Shown here piece after piece: positions 1-9,062 of a stretch of DNA of 64,000 nucleotides. The DNA is from Nitrobacter sp039808345. Lineage in GTDB: Bacteria; Pseudomonadota; Alphaproteobacteria; Rhizobiales; Xanthobacteraceae. The notes beneath the pieces are model-generated. The model was not told where the DNA came from. It saw only the letters and a list, made by a program, of their open reading frames with translations, and ran no database searches. The translations under genes and the position numbers were made by a program. Each line of letters begins with the position of its first letter. Positions within the stretch are counted from its first letter, which is position 1. Location of the stretch: assembly GCF_047824785.1 (NCBI RefSeq), contig NZ_CP181167.1, positions 2,480,001 through 2,544,000 of the forward strand, read 5' to 3'.

Positions 1-1072
1 GGGGATTAACGAGGTCAAGTATCCAGCTCATCAGCGTCTCCTCAGTGCCTTCGACCGGCCGCGAGGCCTGTCGTCATTCACATCACATTCTTCAATCTGC
101 TTCTTCAAACCGCTCTGCGGAGTCAGCCGCCGGTTCGGTCAATGAATTCGATCGCAGGTCTTCGTGTAGCCGCCATATCGATACCGCTCATCGCGCCTTT
201 CCTTTTCCAAAGAGCTGCCCTTCGCCGGAAGGTGCTGTTCCTTCCGTCGTTTGTTGTGCGCAGGATTAATCGCGTCGAAAGTCCGCCCGCTGATTTGCAG
301 GCAAACAGAAATCCGCCAACCTGATTGGTTCGGGGTGCGTGCTCCCACCGCGAGCGATGCCGCAGCGAGAGTCATTTGCCTTACGGCAGCTTGGAGGACT
401 CAATCCTAGATGACGTTCCAACATAGGCTTGAGCTTTTCGTTTTTGCAATAATGCAATCCATGCGCGATGCGACGATCTCCTCTGTTGTAATCGCGATGG
501 TCGACGAACGACGCAACGTTGAATAAGCGCGACTAATGATGTCGATGCCGATTGCATCAGTAGAAATATTCCGTCGTCTTCGTAATCGCTCATCGTTCTT
601 TCTGAACGCAAGCAAGCGCCATCGGCAAATCCGCAATGCAGGATTGCAGAATAGAAAATGCCAAATCTCCTTAATTTTCGCTGGTTTTATGAATTCCGTA
701 GCTTAAAGCACGACAGCCGTTCGGTGCATGATGACCGAATTGCTATGTCAACAGCCGTACATTGCCGGACGCACCTGGCTTCACATCATCCGCTCGCATA
801 CGATACGTCGTCATCGCGATTGCTTCGACGGTCGATGATGTTTCATCAGCTTGCCTTAGGCATGGAATAAACAGATCGAATTTCTGTTTGTCAGCACGTC
901 ACCTAAGATGTGGACGTGACGGCTGGTCGCTTCAACCTGAAAACCACCAACCTCTTGGCCGCTTCTGCGTCGTACCGATCACCGGCGGCGTGCGCATGTC
1001 GTTCATCTGGTTTCTTTGCGTGGTGATCACCGGCGTTAGCGCCGCTGCTGCAATACCGGCTTCGATCGGAGG
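1..1072. other. Gene-poor left edge upstream of dabA
   Basis: I see no convincing gene here. The open frames are short, mutually overlapping and rich in unlikely residues, and base composition is visibly lower in GC than dabA. One plus-strand frame (762-1094) stops inside the start of dabA and ends in a hydrophobic stretch, but I cannot match it to DabB or any other family. The stretch may be a degraded intergenic region of the accessory island. A GGAGG at 1068-1072 is the ribosome binding site for dabA. Confidence 0.5.
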
Positions 1073-1078
1073 ATGGTC

Positions 1079-4000
1079 ATGGTGGATGCATTGAACCTCG
1101 GCCGGCGTCTGCGGGTGCGCTCGACCGCCTATGTGGCCAGTGAGCTGGTGCCGTTCTTCTGGCCGATGCGTAACTTCATCAGCCGCAATCCGCTGCGCAG
1201 ACTTGAGAGCATGCCGTTCGAGCAGGCGGTGCGTCGCGGCGCGGAGCTGTTTCACGCGCGCATGTTCCTGCCGCGCAGCGACTACCAGCGCTGGCAGCGC
1301 GAAGGCAAGGTGCGGCGGGAGACCCTCGACGAGGAGCTGGGGCGGCGCTCGCAGGATCTGCCTCCGGTTCCGGGCGTCGACTGGCCGCGCTGGCTGCATG
1401 CGCAGATGCAGACGCCGCACGACCGCGATGCGGTGGTGCGGGACGCGCGGGCGAAGGATGTCCACGCCGCGCTGCACGGCCATCCGCCTTCCGCGCAGTC
1501 CGTGGACGTTGCCGCGCTGCTGCCGGGGCTTGAACAGCGCCTGCACGCGCTCACCCTGCCCGAGGCGGTCGATGCCCTGTGGGGCACCGAGCTCGCCGAG
1601 GAGCTCGACGATCTGGTGATCAAAAGCTACCTTGATTTCTTCGACGAAGACCAGTCCGCCTGGCGGATGCCCGGTCGCGAGCGCGGCCTGTTCTCCGCCT
1701 GGAGCGAGCTGACGCGGCGCAACGCGCGCATGTTCCTGCGCGGTCTGCACATGCCGCGTATTCTCGACCGCGTGCAGGACGCCGAGAGCGCGGTGGTCTA
1801 CGTCATGGAGGAGATGGGCATCAGCGCCGACGCCTGGCCGACCTACTTCACCCGCGTGCTCACCCGGCTGCACGGCTGGACCGGCTTCGTGCGCTGGCGC
1901 GCCTCGGCCAAGCACTATTATTGGGCGCAGCAGTACCCGGCCGATATCGTCGACCTGCTGGCGATCCGGCTGATCATGGGGCTGGCGCTGCTGCAGGAAA
2001 GCGCGCGCCATCGCGGCACGCCGATGCGGCGTGACGAGCTCAGCGCCGTGGTGCGCGAACGCGGCGCGGAATGCGTGCTGCGCCACGCGCTGCACAGCGG
2101 CGAGGTGCTGCCCGACTGGGCGCAGCGCATCGACGACACGCTGGCGCGCGGCAACGGCGCCCGCTGCCATGATCTCCTGCAACGCTACTGGCCGTTGTGG
2201 CAGGCCCGGCTCGGGCAGCAACAGGCCGCCGCGCTGCGCGAGCTGGCCACCGCCGCGAACGCCGCCGCCGCGCTCGATGCGCTGGCGCCGGAAGACGTCG
2301 GGAATCTGTTGCAGGGCCTGCGGGACTTCGCGCCGCAGGAAGGCATGGTGTGGACCCTGGCGATGGAGGGGCAGGCCATCGACAAGCTGCTCACCCAGGT
2401 GCAGGCGCCGCAGGATCCGCCGCCCGACAAGCGGCCGTTCGCGCAGGCCTGGTTCTGCATCGACGTGCGATCCGAACCCATCCGCCGCCACCTGGAGCGC
2501 GTGGGCGATTACCAGACCTTCGGCATCGCCGGCTTCTTCGGCGTGCCGGTGGGTTTCCTCGGCTACGGCAAGGGCAGCGAAAGCCATTACTGCCCGGCGG
2601 TGATTACGCCCAAAAACCTGGTGCTGGAGCTGCCCGCCGCGCTGGACCCCCACAACGAGGATTTCGTCAGCACGCTCGGCCATGCGCTGCACGATCTCAA
2701 GAAGTCGGTGCTCTCGCCCTACGTCACGGTGGAGGCGGTGGGCATGCTGTTCGGGCTGGACCTGTTCGGCAAAACCCTGGCGCCCCTGGGCTACAGCCGC
2801 TGGCGCAGCCGCATGGATACCGAAAAGCCGGTGACCCGCCTACTGGTGGACAAGCTCAGCCGCGAGCAGGCCGACTCCATCATCCGCACCCTGCAGCGGG
2901 CGATGATCGTCAAGGCGCTGCATGACGAACTGAAGATCGAGCGCGAGCGGGTGGATTCCGGCATGATCCGCGAGCTGCGCGAGATCGCGCTGCGCCGCCG
3001 CGATGGGCCGACGCGGCTGCGCACGGAGTTCGGCGTGCCGCAGACGCAGGAGGCCGGGTTCATCGACAAGCTGCGCCAAGTCTACGGCGTCGATGCCGAC
3101 TACGCCAATCATCAGCTCGAGCGGCTGGGACGCATCGGCTACTCGCTCGACGAGCAGGTCAACTACGTGCACACGGCCCTGACCATGATCGGGCTGACCC
3201 ATACCTTCTCGCGCTTCGTGCTGGTTGTCGGCCACGGCGGCAAGACCGAGAACAATCCTTACGAGGCGACGCTGGACTGCGGCGCCTGCGGCGGCGCCAG
3301 CGGCATCGTGAACGCCCGGGTGTTCGCGCAGATGGCCAACAAGCCCGCGGTGCGCGAGCGGCTGGCGGCCATGGGCATCACCATCCCGGAAGACACCTGG
3401 TTCATGCCCGCGCTGCATGTCACCACCACCGACGCCATCGAGCTGTCCGACCTCGACCTGCTGCCGCCGCGCCACCTGGTGTATCTGGAACGCCTGCGCA
3501 ACAGCCTGCGAGCGGCCTCGCGCCTGACGGCGGCCGAGCGCATGCCGAAGCTGTTGCCGGAGGCCAAGTCACTCGAACCGGCGGAAGCCTTGCGCCTGGC
3601 GAACCGCCTGGCGGTGGACTGGGCGCAGGTGCGCCCCGAATGGGGACTGTCGGGGAACGTGTACGGCATCGTCGGCCGCCGCGCGCTCACCGAGAACTCG
3701 GATCTGCAGGGCGCCGCCTTCCTGCTGTCCTACGACTGGCGCTGCGACCCCAAGGGCCGCCTGCTGGAGAACCTGCTGACGGGACCAGTGGTGGTCGGCC
3801 AGTGGATCAATCTCGAATACTTCTTCTCCACCGTGAACAACTCCCGTCTGGGCAGCGGCAGCAAGGTCTACCACAACGTGTCCGGCCGTTTCGGGGTGAT
3901 GACCGGCAGCCTGAGCGATCTGCGGACCGGCCTGCCGATGCAGACGGTAATGCGCGAGGGACGCCCCTACCACGAGCCGATGCGCCTGATCGCGCTGATC

Positions 4001-4207
4001 GAGGCGCCGCTGGACTTCGCCGGCGGCGTGCTGCAGCGCGTGGTCAAGGTCAAGAGCCTGGTGCTCGGCGGCTGGATACGCGCCATCGTCATCGACCCCA
4101 CCCAGGGCTATAAGCCTTTTATCTTCAACAACGGCCAGTGGGAGGAGCGTCCCCCGCTGATCGCTCCCGCCGATCGTCCAACTACACTCGCTCCCGCGGC
4201 TGAGTGA
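1079..4207 (+). CDS. dabA: Probable inorganic carbon transporter subunit DabA (DUF2309)
   Basis: Peripheral, zinc-dependent, beta-carbonic-anhydrase-like subunit of the DAB bicarbonate/CO2 accumulation complex; it normally works with the membrane subunit DabB to supply inorganic carbon. From the chosen start the protein is 1042 residues, matching the longer DabA subgroup. The expected zinc-site motifs are present: CIDVRSE with Cys460 and Asp462, and GHGGKTENNP followed by LDCGACGG with His719 and Cys734, which reproduces the 15-residue His-Cys spacing of the family. I prefer the ATG at 1079 over the in-frame ATG at 1073 because GGAGG (1068-1072) is 6 bases from the former and touches the latter. 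No dabB is next to it, so function depends on a partner elsewhere. Its very GC-rich, CTG/GCG-heavy codon style differs from the sequence on both sides, suggesting transfer. The family call is firm; activity is not shown. Confidence 0.93.
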   Translation: MVDALNLGRRLRVRSTAYVASELVPFFWPMRNFISRNPLRRLESMPFEQAVRRGAELFHARMFLPRSDYQRWQREGKVRRETLDEELGRRSQDLPPVPGVDWPRWLHAQMQTPHDRDAVVRDARAKDVHAALHGHPPSAQSVDVAALLPGLEQRLHALTLPEAVDALWGTELAEELDDLVIKSYLDFFDEDQSAWRMPGRERGLFSAWSELTRRNARMFLRGLHMPRILDRVQDAESAVVYVMEEMGISADAWPTYFTRVLTRLHGWTGFVRWRASAKHYYWAQQYPADIVDLLAIRLIMGLALLQESARHRGTPMRRDELSAVVRERGAECVLRHALHSGEVLPDWAQRIDDTLARGNGARCHDLLQRYWPLWQARLGQQQAAALRELATAANAAAALDALAPEDVGNLLQGLRDFAPQEGMVWTLAMEGQAIDKLLTQVQAPQDPPPDKRPFAQAWFCIDVRSEPIRRHLERVGDYQTFGIAGFFGVPVGFLGYGKGSESHYCPAVITPKNLVLELPAALDPHNEDFVSTLGHALHDLKKSVLSPYVTVEAVGMLFGLDLFGKTLAPLGYSRWRSRMDTEKPVTRLLVDKLSREQADSIIRTLQRAMIVKALHDELKIERERVDSGMIRELREIALRRRDGPTRLRTEFGVPQTQEAGFIDKLRQVYGVDADYANHQLERLGRIGYSLDEQVNYVHTALTMIGLTHTFSRFVLVVGHGGKTENNPYEATLDCGACGGASGIVNARVFAQMANKPAVRERLAAMGITIPEDTWFMPALHVTTTDAIELSDLDLLPPRHLVYLERLRNSLRAASRLTAAERMPKLLPEAKSLEPAEALRLANRLAVDWAQVRPEWGLSGNVYGIVGRRALTENSDLQGAAFLLSYDWRCDPKGRLLENLLTGPVVVGQWINLEYFFSTVNNSRLGSGSKVYHNVSGRFGVMTGSLSDLRTGLPMQTVMREGRPYHEPMRLIALIEAPLDFAGGVLQRVVKVKSLVLGGWIRAIVIDPTQGYKPFIFNNGQWEERPPLIAPADRPTTLAPAAE

Positions 4208-4517
4208 AGGTCGCGCGCGCGAAGGCACCATCTCCCCTGCTCTACCGGCGCAGGTTTCATGCTGTCATTCAGCCTGCACGTCGCCGCGCCCGATCATACC
4301 GGCCGTGCCGCCACAGAGATCCATTCGCCAACCACATAATGGCAACATCGATTTGCTTGACAGCAATACGATATATCCACGACGCTATACCGCGTGCCAT
4401 GCAGAAGCGTCTGGCGGAAAACAGGCCAACGCTACGGGTTTAACCATGATTGCTCCTGCTTGTCGGCCAGAATCCGGTGCTGGTCTTGATAGCATCGTCA
4501 CTCGAATGTCCTGAGAT
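4208..4517. other. Intergenic stretch after dabA
   Basis: No gene, RNA or clear terminator hairpin recognised. Composition drops back to moderate GC right after the dabA stop, which marks the edge of the dabA segment. Confidence 0.4.
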
Positions 4518-4766
4518 GTGAAAATGAACGATTCAGTGCTTCATGTTACGCTTACGAAGATGTGCGAACTTCACGCCATTGACATACCGCGCAGCGGAGA
4601 ATTGGCGGAGCATTTCCAACTGGCGTTTCCATCGGCGAGCTATGACGAGGAAGCCGGTGAATGGCGCATGGTTTGGAAAAAGGGAACCTACGCGGAATCC
4701 AACGCGCGACTGGAAGCTTTTTTCTCGGAGAGAGGCTTAGCCTTCTCTCATGTGAACAAGTGCTGA
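4518..4766 (+). CDS. Small unknown protein, first of a tandem paralogous pair
   Basis: An 82-residue protein with no recognised family. It may begin at GTG 4518 or ATG 4524; neither has a strong Shine-Dalgarno sequence. Its last 60 residues align with the next gene: IPRSGELAEHFQLAFP...DEEAGEWRMVW against VPRDGEMADLIQQAFP...DEKHLEWRIDW, sharing PR.GE.A, the AFP core, a DE pair, EWR.W and a C-terminal L..FS....L pattern. The mixed alpha/beta look, absence of signal peptide or membrane segment, and conservation between two copies argue that it is a real cytoplasmic protein. It sits 310 bases after dabA on the same strand, so co-function with dabA is possible but only inferred from position. Confidence 0.6.
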   Translation: MKMNDSVLHVTLTKMCELHAIDIPRSGELAEHFQLAFPSASYDEEAGEWRMVWKKGTYAESNARLEAFFSERGLAFSHVNKC

Positions 4767-4869
4767 TGTTTCACCGCGGCTGCCGCCGCACTCATAACAG
4801 GCAACAGTGGCGTCAGCGCGGGCTTGGCTGCAGAAGTGATTTCGGAATTCACAGAGTTGGGAGGCTCGA

Positions 4870-5103
4870 ATGCATCACGCTAAGGAGGCGCACAAGTTCG
4901 CAAAGCCGCCAAGTCATGCGTTTGCTGTGCCGCGAGACGGAGAGATGGCCGATCTTATCCAGCAAGCATTTCCCGAAGCGTACTTTGATGAAAAGCATCT
5001 CGAGTGGCGGATCGACTGGGATGAGCGGCAGTTCCCTACCCAAGGTCAGCGCCTTGACGAGTTTTCGACCAGGCACAATCTTGAAATTTTCCATCGCTAT
5101 TGA
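4870..5103 (+). CDS. Small unknown protein, second of a tandem paralogous pair
   Basis: A 77-residue protein paralogous to the gene ending at 4766 (shared PR.GE, AFP, DE and EWR.W positions in the same order and spacing). GGAGG-like GGGAGG at 4859-4865 precedes ATG 4870 at normal distance, giving good start support. It lacks the cysteine-bearing tail of its sister and has no signal peptide or membrane segment. Its TGA stop overlaps an ATG (TGATG, 5101-5105) that opens the next, truncated reading frame; this is probably an accident of rearrangement. No function can be assigned. The pair suggests a duplicated small domain, perhaps acting as a dimer. Confidence 0.65.
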   Translation: MHHAKEAHKFAKPPSHAFAVPRDGEMADLIQQAFPEAYFDEKHLEWRIDWDERQFPTQGQRLDEFSTRHNLEIFHRY

Positions 5104-5411
5104 TGTGGAAAGAGCCAATCCTCCCGTCTGTCGCCACGTTCAGGCTTGCAGAATCCTATGCTGATCCGCGCCTCAGCACGGTCTCGGCTATGCGTAATCG
5201 CCGCGTCGCCGCCATTCCGACGGGCGTGCACCTGTGGGGCAACCGCACCGTCGAAGAATCCCTGACCGTGCTGTGGGCAGCGCAACTCATCCACCCTGAT
5301 CTGTTCAGGGACTGGGATATCCGGGACGAGGTCGCCACGTTCTATGCGAACTTCTTCAAGAAGCCGCTGACGAATCCGGAAGTTGAGAAAATACTAACTG
5401 GCCACCCGTGA
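5103..5411 (+). pseudogene. C-terminal fragment of a siderophore/cobalamin-type substrate-binding protein
   Basis: About 100 residues remain. The stretch from DPRLSTVSAMRNRRV through GVHLWGNRTVEESLTVLWAAQLIHPDLF to the end matches the last third of periplasmic FecB/BtuF-like substrate-binding proteins, which run to about 350 residues. The signal peptide, first lobe and ligand-binding segments are missing. The first 18 codons look unrelated, so the breakpoint is near 5160. It converges on the ABC ATPase (stop 5411 against stop 5418), so it was once part of the same import locus in divergent or convergent layout. It is not expected to make a functional protein. Confidence 0.75.
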
Positions 5412-5417
5412 TTATGT

Positions 5418-6248
5418 TTACGCGCGAGTTGACTGAAGGCGTGTATCCAACGCGCGCTCCATGGACGGCACAATCACCATCTGACCCTCAACGTTCAGCA
5501 GGGTCGAGACCGCAACGCCGTAGAGTGCGCGAATGAGCGATGGCGTGATGATCTGCGCAGGCGGGCCATCCGCCATGATCGCGCCATCGCGCAGCACGAC
5601 AATGCGGGTCGCCACCCGCACCGCATGTTCAGGATTATGCGTGCTGAACAAAATGGAATGACCGCTGCCTGCCAGATCAACCAGATGATGCAGCAGCCGG
5701 ACCTGATAGCCATAATCAAGACCCGTCATCGGCTCGTCCAGGATCAGGATGCCGGCGCCTTGCGCCAGCGCGCGTGCGATCAGGGTCAATTGCCGTTCGC
5801 CGCCTGAAATCTCTGTATAAGGGCGCGTGGCAAGATGCGTGATCGCGAGCCGCTCCAGGACTTCATCCACGGCCCGATGATCAGCCGCCTGCGGCGCGCG
5901 AAAGATACCCGTCTCGGCAAGACGGCCGAGCAGCACCACGTCATGCACTTTATAGGGAAACGGCGCGACATGCGCCTGCGGCACATACGCGATACGCTGC
6001 GCCAGGGCGCGGCGCGAAAAGTCGGCCAACGGTTCGCCGCCCAGCCGGACCTCGCCCCGTTCGGGTTTCAGGAAGCCCAGCAGGATCCGAAACAGCGTGC
6101 TTTTGCCGGCGCCGTTGGCTCCAAGCAACGCGACGATCTCGCCCGACTTGAGACTGATCGTAATGTCGTCAAGGATGACGCGCGCCCCACGCCGGAAATG
6201 CACGGCAAGCGCCTCCAGGCATTCGACAGATAGCGCGGATGTCATCAT
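5418..6248 (-). CDS. ABC transporter ATP-binding protein, iron-siderophore/cobalamin uptake type
   Basis: FecE/BtuD-type ATPase of 276 residues that would power import through a FecCD-type permease at the inner membrane. Walker A (GANGAGKST), the Q-loop region (YVPQAH), the signature (SGGERQL), Walker B (ILILDEPM) and the switch histidine (STHNPEH) are all intact. ATG 6248 overlaps the permease stop in an ATGA tetranucleotide, which implies translational coupling and fixes the start; an upstream in-frame ATG at 6254 is the alternative. The permease is truncated and the binding protein is a fragment, so this intact ATPase is probably an orphan remnant. Substrate (ferric siderophore, haem or B12) cannot be told from the ATPase. 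Confidence 0.88.
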   Translation of the reverse strand: MMTSALSVECLEALAVHFRRGARVILDDITISLKSGEIVALLGANGAGKSTLFRILLGFLKPERGEVRLGGEPLADFSRRALAQRIAYVPQAHVAPFPYKVHDVVLLGRLAETGIFRAPQAADHRAVDEVLERLAITHLATRPYTEISGGERQLTLIARALAQGAGILILDEPMTGLDYGYQVRLLHHLVDLAGSGHSILFSTHNPEHAVRVATRIVVLRDGAIMADGPPAQIITPSLIRALYGVAVSTLLNVEGQMVIVPSMERALDTRLQSTRA

Positions 6249-6733
6249 GTCCATCCCGACCGAGCCCGATGCAGCACGATGATGAAGGCAGGAATGCCAA
6301 GCAGTTCGGTGAGAATCCCGATCGGAATTTCCGAGCGCATGATGCTGCGCGACAGGCAATCGGCGCCGATCAGGAAAATCGCTCCACAGAATGCGCTGGT
6401 CGGCAGCAGACGGGCATTTCCCGGCCCAAGCGCGAGCCGCACCACATGCGGAACCACCAGTCCGACCCATCCGATCATGCCGGCGAGCGACACCGAGAGC
6501 GCGGAGACCAGTGTCGCCGTACCGATGACGCCGTAACGCACCGGCTGCGCCGGAACGCCAAGCGCGCGGGCCTCATCGTCGCCCATCGACAGCGCATCGA
6601 GCGCACGACCGAATAGCGAGAGCGCCACAAGACCTCCGACGATCGGAATCATAGCCCAGCGGATCTGCGTCATATCTACCCCGCCGAGACTGCCCATCAG
6701 CCAGTACACGATCGCAGGCAACTCCTCATAGGG
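6245..6733 (-). pseudogene. FecCD-family permease, C-terminal half only
   Basis: The frame starts inside the left end of an insertion sequence; real homology begins at PYEELPAIVYWLMGSLGG, which lies near the middle of FecCD/BtuC permeases of about 340 residues. The remaining part holds the later transmembrane helices and the family segments GVPAQPVRYG, SLAGMIGWVGLVVPHVVR and SEIPIGILTELLGIP. The N-terminal half (about 180 residues) is not found on the other side of the insertion nest, so the break was followed by deletion or rearrangement. It is coupled to the downstream ATPase by ATGA overlap. Confidence 0.85.
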
Positions 6734-7652
6734 TGTCATTCGGCCTGCAATATTGACCCTCTAAGCCGGGGGCTCGGCGTCCAAAATTGACCCCCTGAAG
6801 GTTGGTCTGTTGCGCTGCCTGCTTTGTAACGAAGCAGGTGGTGGGAGATGCTGGTCGTGGAGACGATTGCGCGGATACGGCGCGAACACTTCATCAAGGG
6901 CAAGACGATCAGGGCGATCGCCCGCGACCTTAAGGTGTCCCGGAACACGGTCCGGAAGGTGCTGAGGTCGGGAGAGACCTCGTTCGAGTACGAGCGGCAG
7001 GTTCAGCCGTGGCCCAAGCTTGGACACTGGGCATCTGAGCTCGATGTGTTGCTGGCGGCGAACGCGACCAAATCCGCGCGCGAACAACTGACCTTGATCC
7101 GGATTTTCGAAGAGCTTCGCGGCCGCGGCTATGACGGTGGTTACGATGCCGTGCGGCGTTACGCCAAGCGGTGGAACAAGGAGCGCGGGCAATCGACCGC
7201 GGCGGCCTATGTTCCGTTGAGCTTTGCGGCGGGCGAAGCCTACCAGTTCGACTGGAGCCATGAGATCGTTCTCCTCAACGGCGTGACGGCGATCGTGAAG
7301 GTCGCTCATGTCCGGCTGTGCCACAGCCGCATGCTGTTCGTGCGAGCCTATCCGCGCGAGACGCAGGAGATGGTGTTCGACGCCCATGACCGGGCGTTCG
7401 CGCTGTTCAAAGGGACCTGCAGCCGCGGCATCTACGACAACATGAAGACGGCGGTGGAGACGATCTTTGTCGGCAAGGATCGCCGCTACAATCGCCGCTT
7501 CCTGCAGATGTGCAGCCACTATCTGGTTGACCCGGTCGCCTGCACGCCGGCGTCGGGCTGGGAGAAGGGCCAGGTCGAGAACCAGGTCGGGCTGGTCCGG
7601 GAACGCTTCTTCACGCCACGGCTGCGATTCAAAACCCTCGACGAGGTGAACG

Positions 7653-8224
7653 CTCCACCGGCTAAAGCCGGTGGCTTCGGATTACGGCTGGAAGCCGGAT
7701 TTGATCGACCCTTCGGGTCGATTGTCAGACGACCTTGAAGTTGTCATCTGGCTCAGGCGGCTTTTGGTCTTCTATGTATTTCTTCCACACTTCATCGGTG
7801 ACGTTTCCGCTCGAAGCAACCCAGTATCCCCTGCCCCATAGATGCTGCCCCCAGTATCGCTTCCTGAGCGATTGATACTCCGTCAGAAGCTTGTGAGAAC
7901 TCTTGCCTTTGAGATATTGCACCGCACGAGAGACCGATAGATGCGGTGGGATCGACAACAACAGATGGACGTGATCCCGGTTTATCGCCCCGGCATGAAT
8001 AACCATCTCATGGCTCAAGGCAATTTCCCGCAACAACGCCCGGGCGCGAAAGCCGACATCCCCGCCCAAAACTGCGAACCGATACTTCGTCACCCACACA
8101 ATGTGGTATTTGCAGTCCCACACCGTATGACTGCCAGACTTCGCCGTTTGCATCGCCGGATGCTAATGCATCCCGTCGCCTAAAGGCGAGGGGTTTGCGG
8201 ATCCCAGAAAGGGGACTCTAAACG
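7653..8224 (-). mobile_element. IS200-group (IS200/IS605 family) element nested in istA
   Basis: About 572 bases placed inside istA of IS21-A. Both ends have the subterminal hairpins expected for HUH single-strand transposition: CCACCGGC-TAAA-GCCGGTGG (7655-7674) and TCGCC-TAAA-GGCGA (8176-8189), both with a TAAA loop. The tetranucleotide AACG is found at both junctions (7649-7652 and 8221-8224), so the exact edge is ambiguous by 4 bases, and removing one copy restores the istA frame (GTG AAC GTC TGG). No tnpB is present. There is no target duplication, as expected for the family. Confidence 0.85.
7725..8153 (-). CDS. tnpA: IS200-type TnpA, Y1 HUH transposase
   Basis: A 142-residue single-domain Y1 transposase that cuts and joins single-stranded DNA. 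The HUH motif is His61-Val-His63 in DHVHLLLSIP, and the likely catalytic tyrosine is Tyr126 in KKYIEDQ on the C-terminal helix. RYWGQHLWGRGYWV is also typical of this group. Length is normal for the family and no frame break is seen, so it could still be active. It is transcribed opposite to the host istA. Confidence 0.92.
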   Translation of the reverse strand: MQTAKSGSHTVWDCKYHIVWVTKYRFAVLGGDVGFRARALLREIALSHEMVIHAGAINRDHVHLLLSIPPHLSVSRAVQYLKGKSSHKLLTEYQSLRKRYWGQHLWGRGYWVASSGNVTDEVWKKYIEDQKPPEPDDNFKVV

Positions 8225-9062
8225 TCTGGCTGCTCGACAAATGCATCACTTACGCCAAGGCGCATCGCCATCCGGAACTGGCCGATCAGACGATCTGGGA
8301 CGTGTTCGAAGCCGAGCGCCCCAAGCTCGTTCCCTATGCCGGCCGGTTCGACGGCTTCCACGCGGTGCCGGCGTCTGTCTCCAAGACCTGTTTGGTACGC
8401 TTCGACAATAACAAATACTCGGTCGCGGCCAGCGCCGTCGGACGCCCGGTCGAGGTTCAGGCCTAGGCCGACCGCATCGTAATCCGTCAGGATGGACGGA
8501 TCGTGGCGGAGCATCCGCGATCCTTCGCACGCGGCGAGACGACCTACGATCCCTGGCACTATGTGCCGGTGCTCGCGCGCAAGCCCGGCGCCTTGCGTAA
8601 CGGCGCTCCCTTCAAGGACTGGGTGCTGCCGGCCGCGATCGAACGGATCCGGCGCAGGCTCGCCAGCACCGACGATGGCAACCGGCAGATGGTCGACATC
8701 CTCAATGCGGTGCTGACCGATGGTCTGCCGGCCGTTGAAGCAGCCTGCGCCGAGGCGATCGCTCATGGCGTTCATTCCGCTGACGTCGTGCTCAACATCC
8801 TGGCCCGTCAACGCGAACCCGCTCCACCAGCCAACATCCTCACTCCCGCGGCGCTGATCCTGCGCCATGCGCCGATCGCCGACTGTGCCCGTTATGACAG
8901 CCTTAGGAGAACCATCTGATGGAACGTACTCAACTGTTCGACCTCATGGGTGTGTTTCGGCGTGGAATAAGGACCCTGTTTTCGGGGTAATCGGCATCCA
9001 ATCGGGACCCCGGGGCAAGGGTCCACAGTGGCTTCCATCGAGTCATGGAAGCCGAGGTTGGA

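Larger units (their letters stand above)
6848..8919 (+). pseudogene. istA: istA transposase of IS21-A, disrupted
   Basis: DDE transposase with N-terminal helix-turn-helix, about 73-80% identical by eye to the intact istA at 9063-10562. The first part (6848-7652) covers the helix-turn-helix, the catalytic-core segments QFDWSHE and GIYDNMKT, and the glutamate region SGWEKGQVENQVG. The frame is then cut by an IS200-like insertion and resumes at 8221 with VWLLDKC. A second lesion is TAG at 8464-8466, where the intact copy has a Tyr codon. The frame ends with TGA overlapping the istB ATG (TGATG), the usual istA-istB coupling. Confidence 0.9.

Noticed and set aside
762..1094. A frame overlapping the dabA start, considered as the 3' end of a dabB gene.
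   Set aside because: Only the last 30 codons are hydrophobic and nothing resembles DabB; the upstream part looks non-coding.
932..2692. A 586-codon open frame on the minus strand opposite dabA.
   Set aside because: It is an antisense shadow created by the GC-rich third positions of dabA; its sequence is His/Arg/Gln-rich with no domain, and dabA itself is confirmed by its zinc motifs.
6726..6733. A target duplication for IS21-A.
   Set aside because: Neither the sequence after 12267 nor that after 13744 repeats the left flank CATAGGG, so a rearrangement is assumed and no duplication is claimed.
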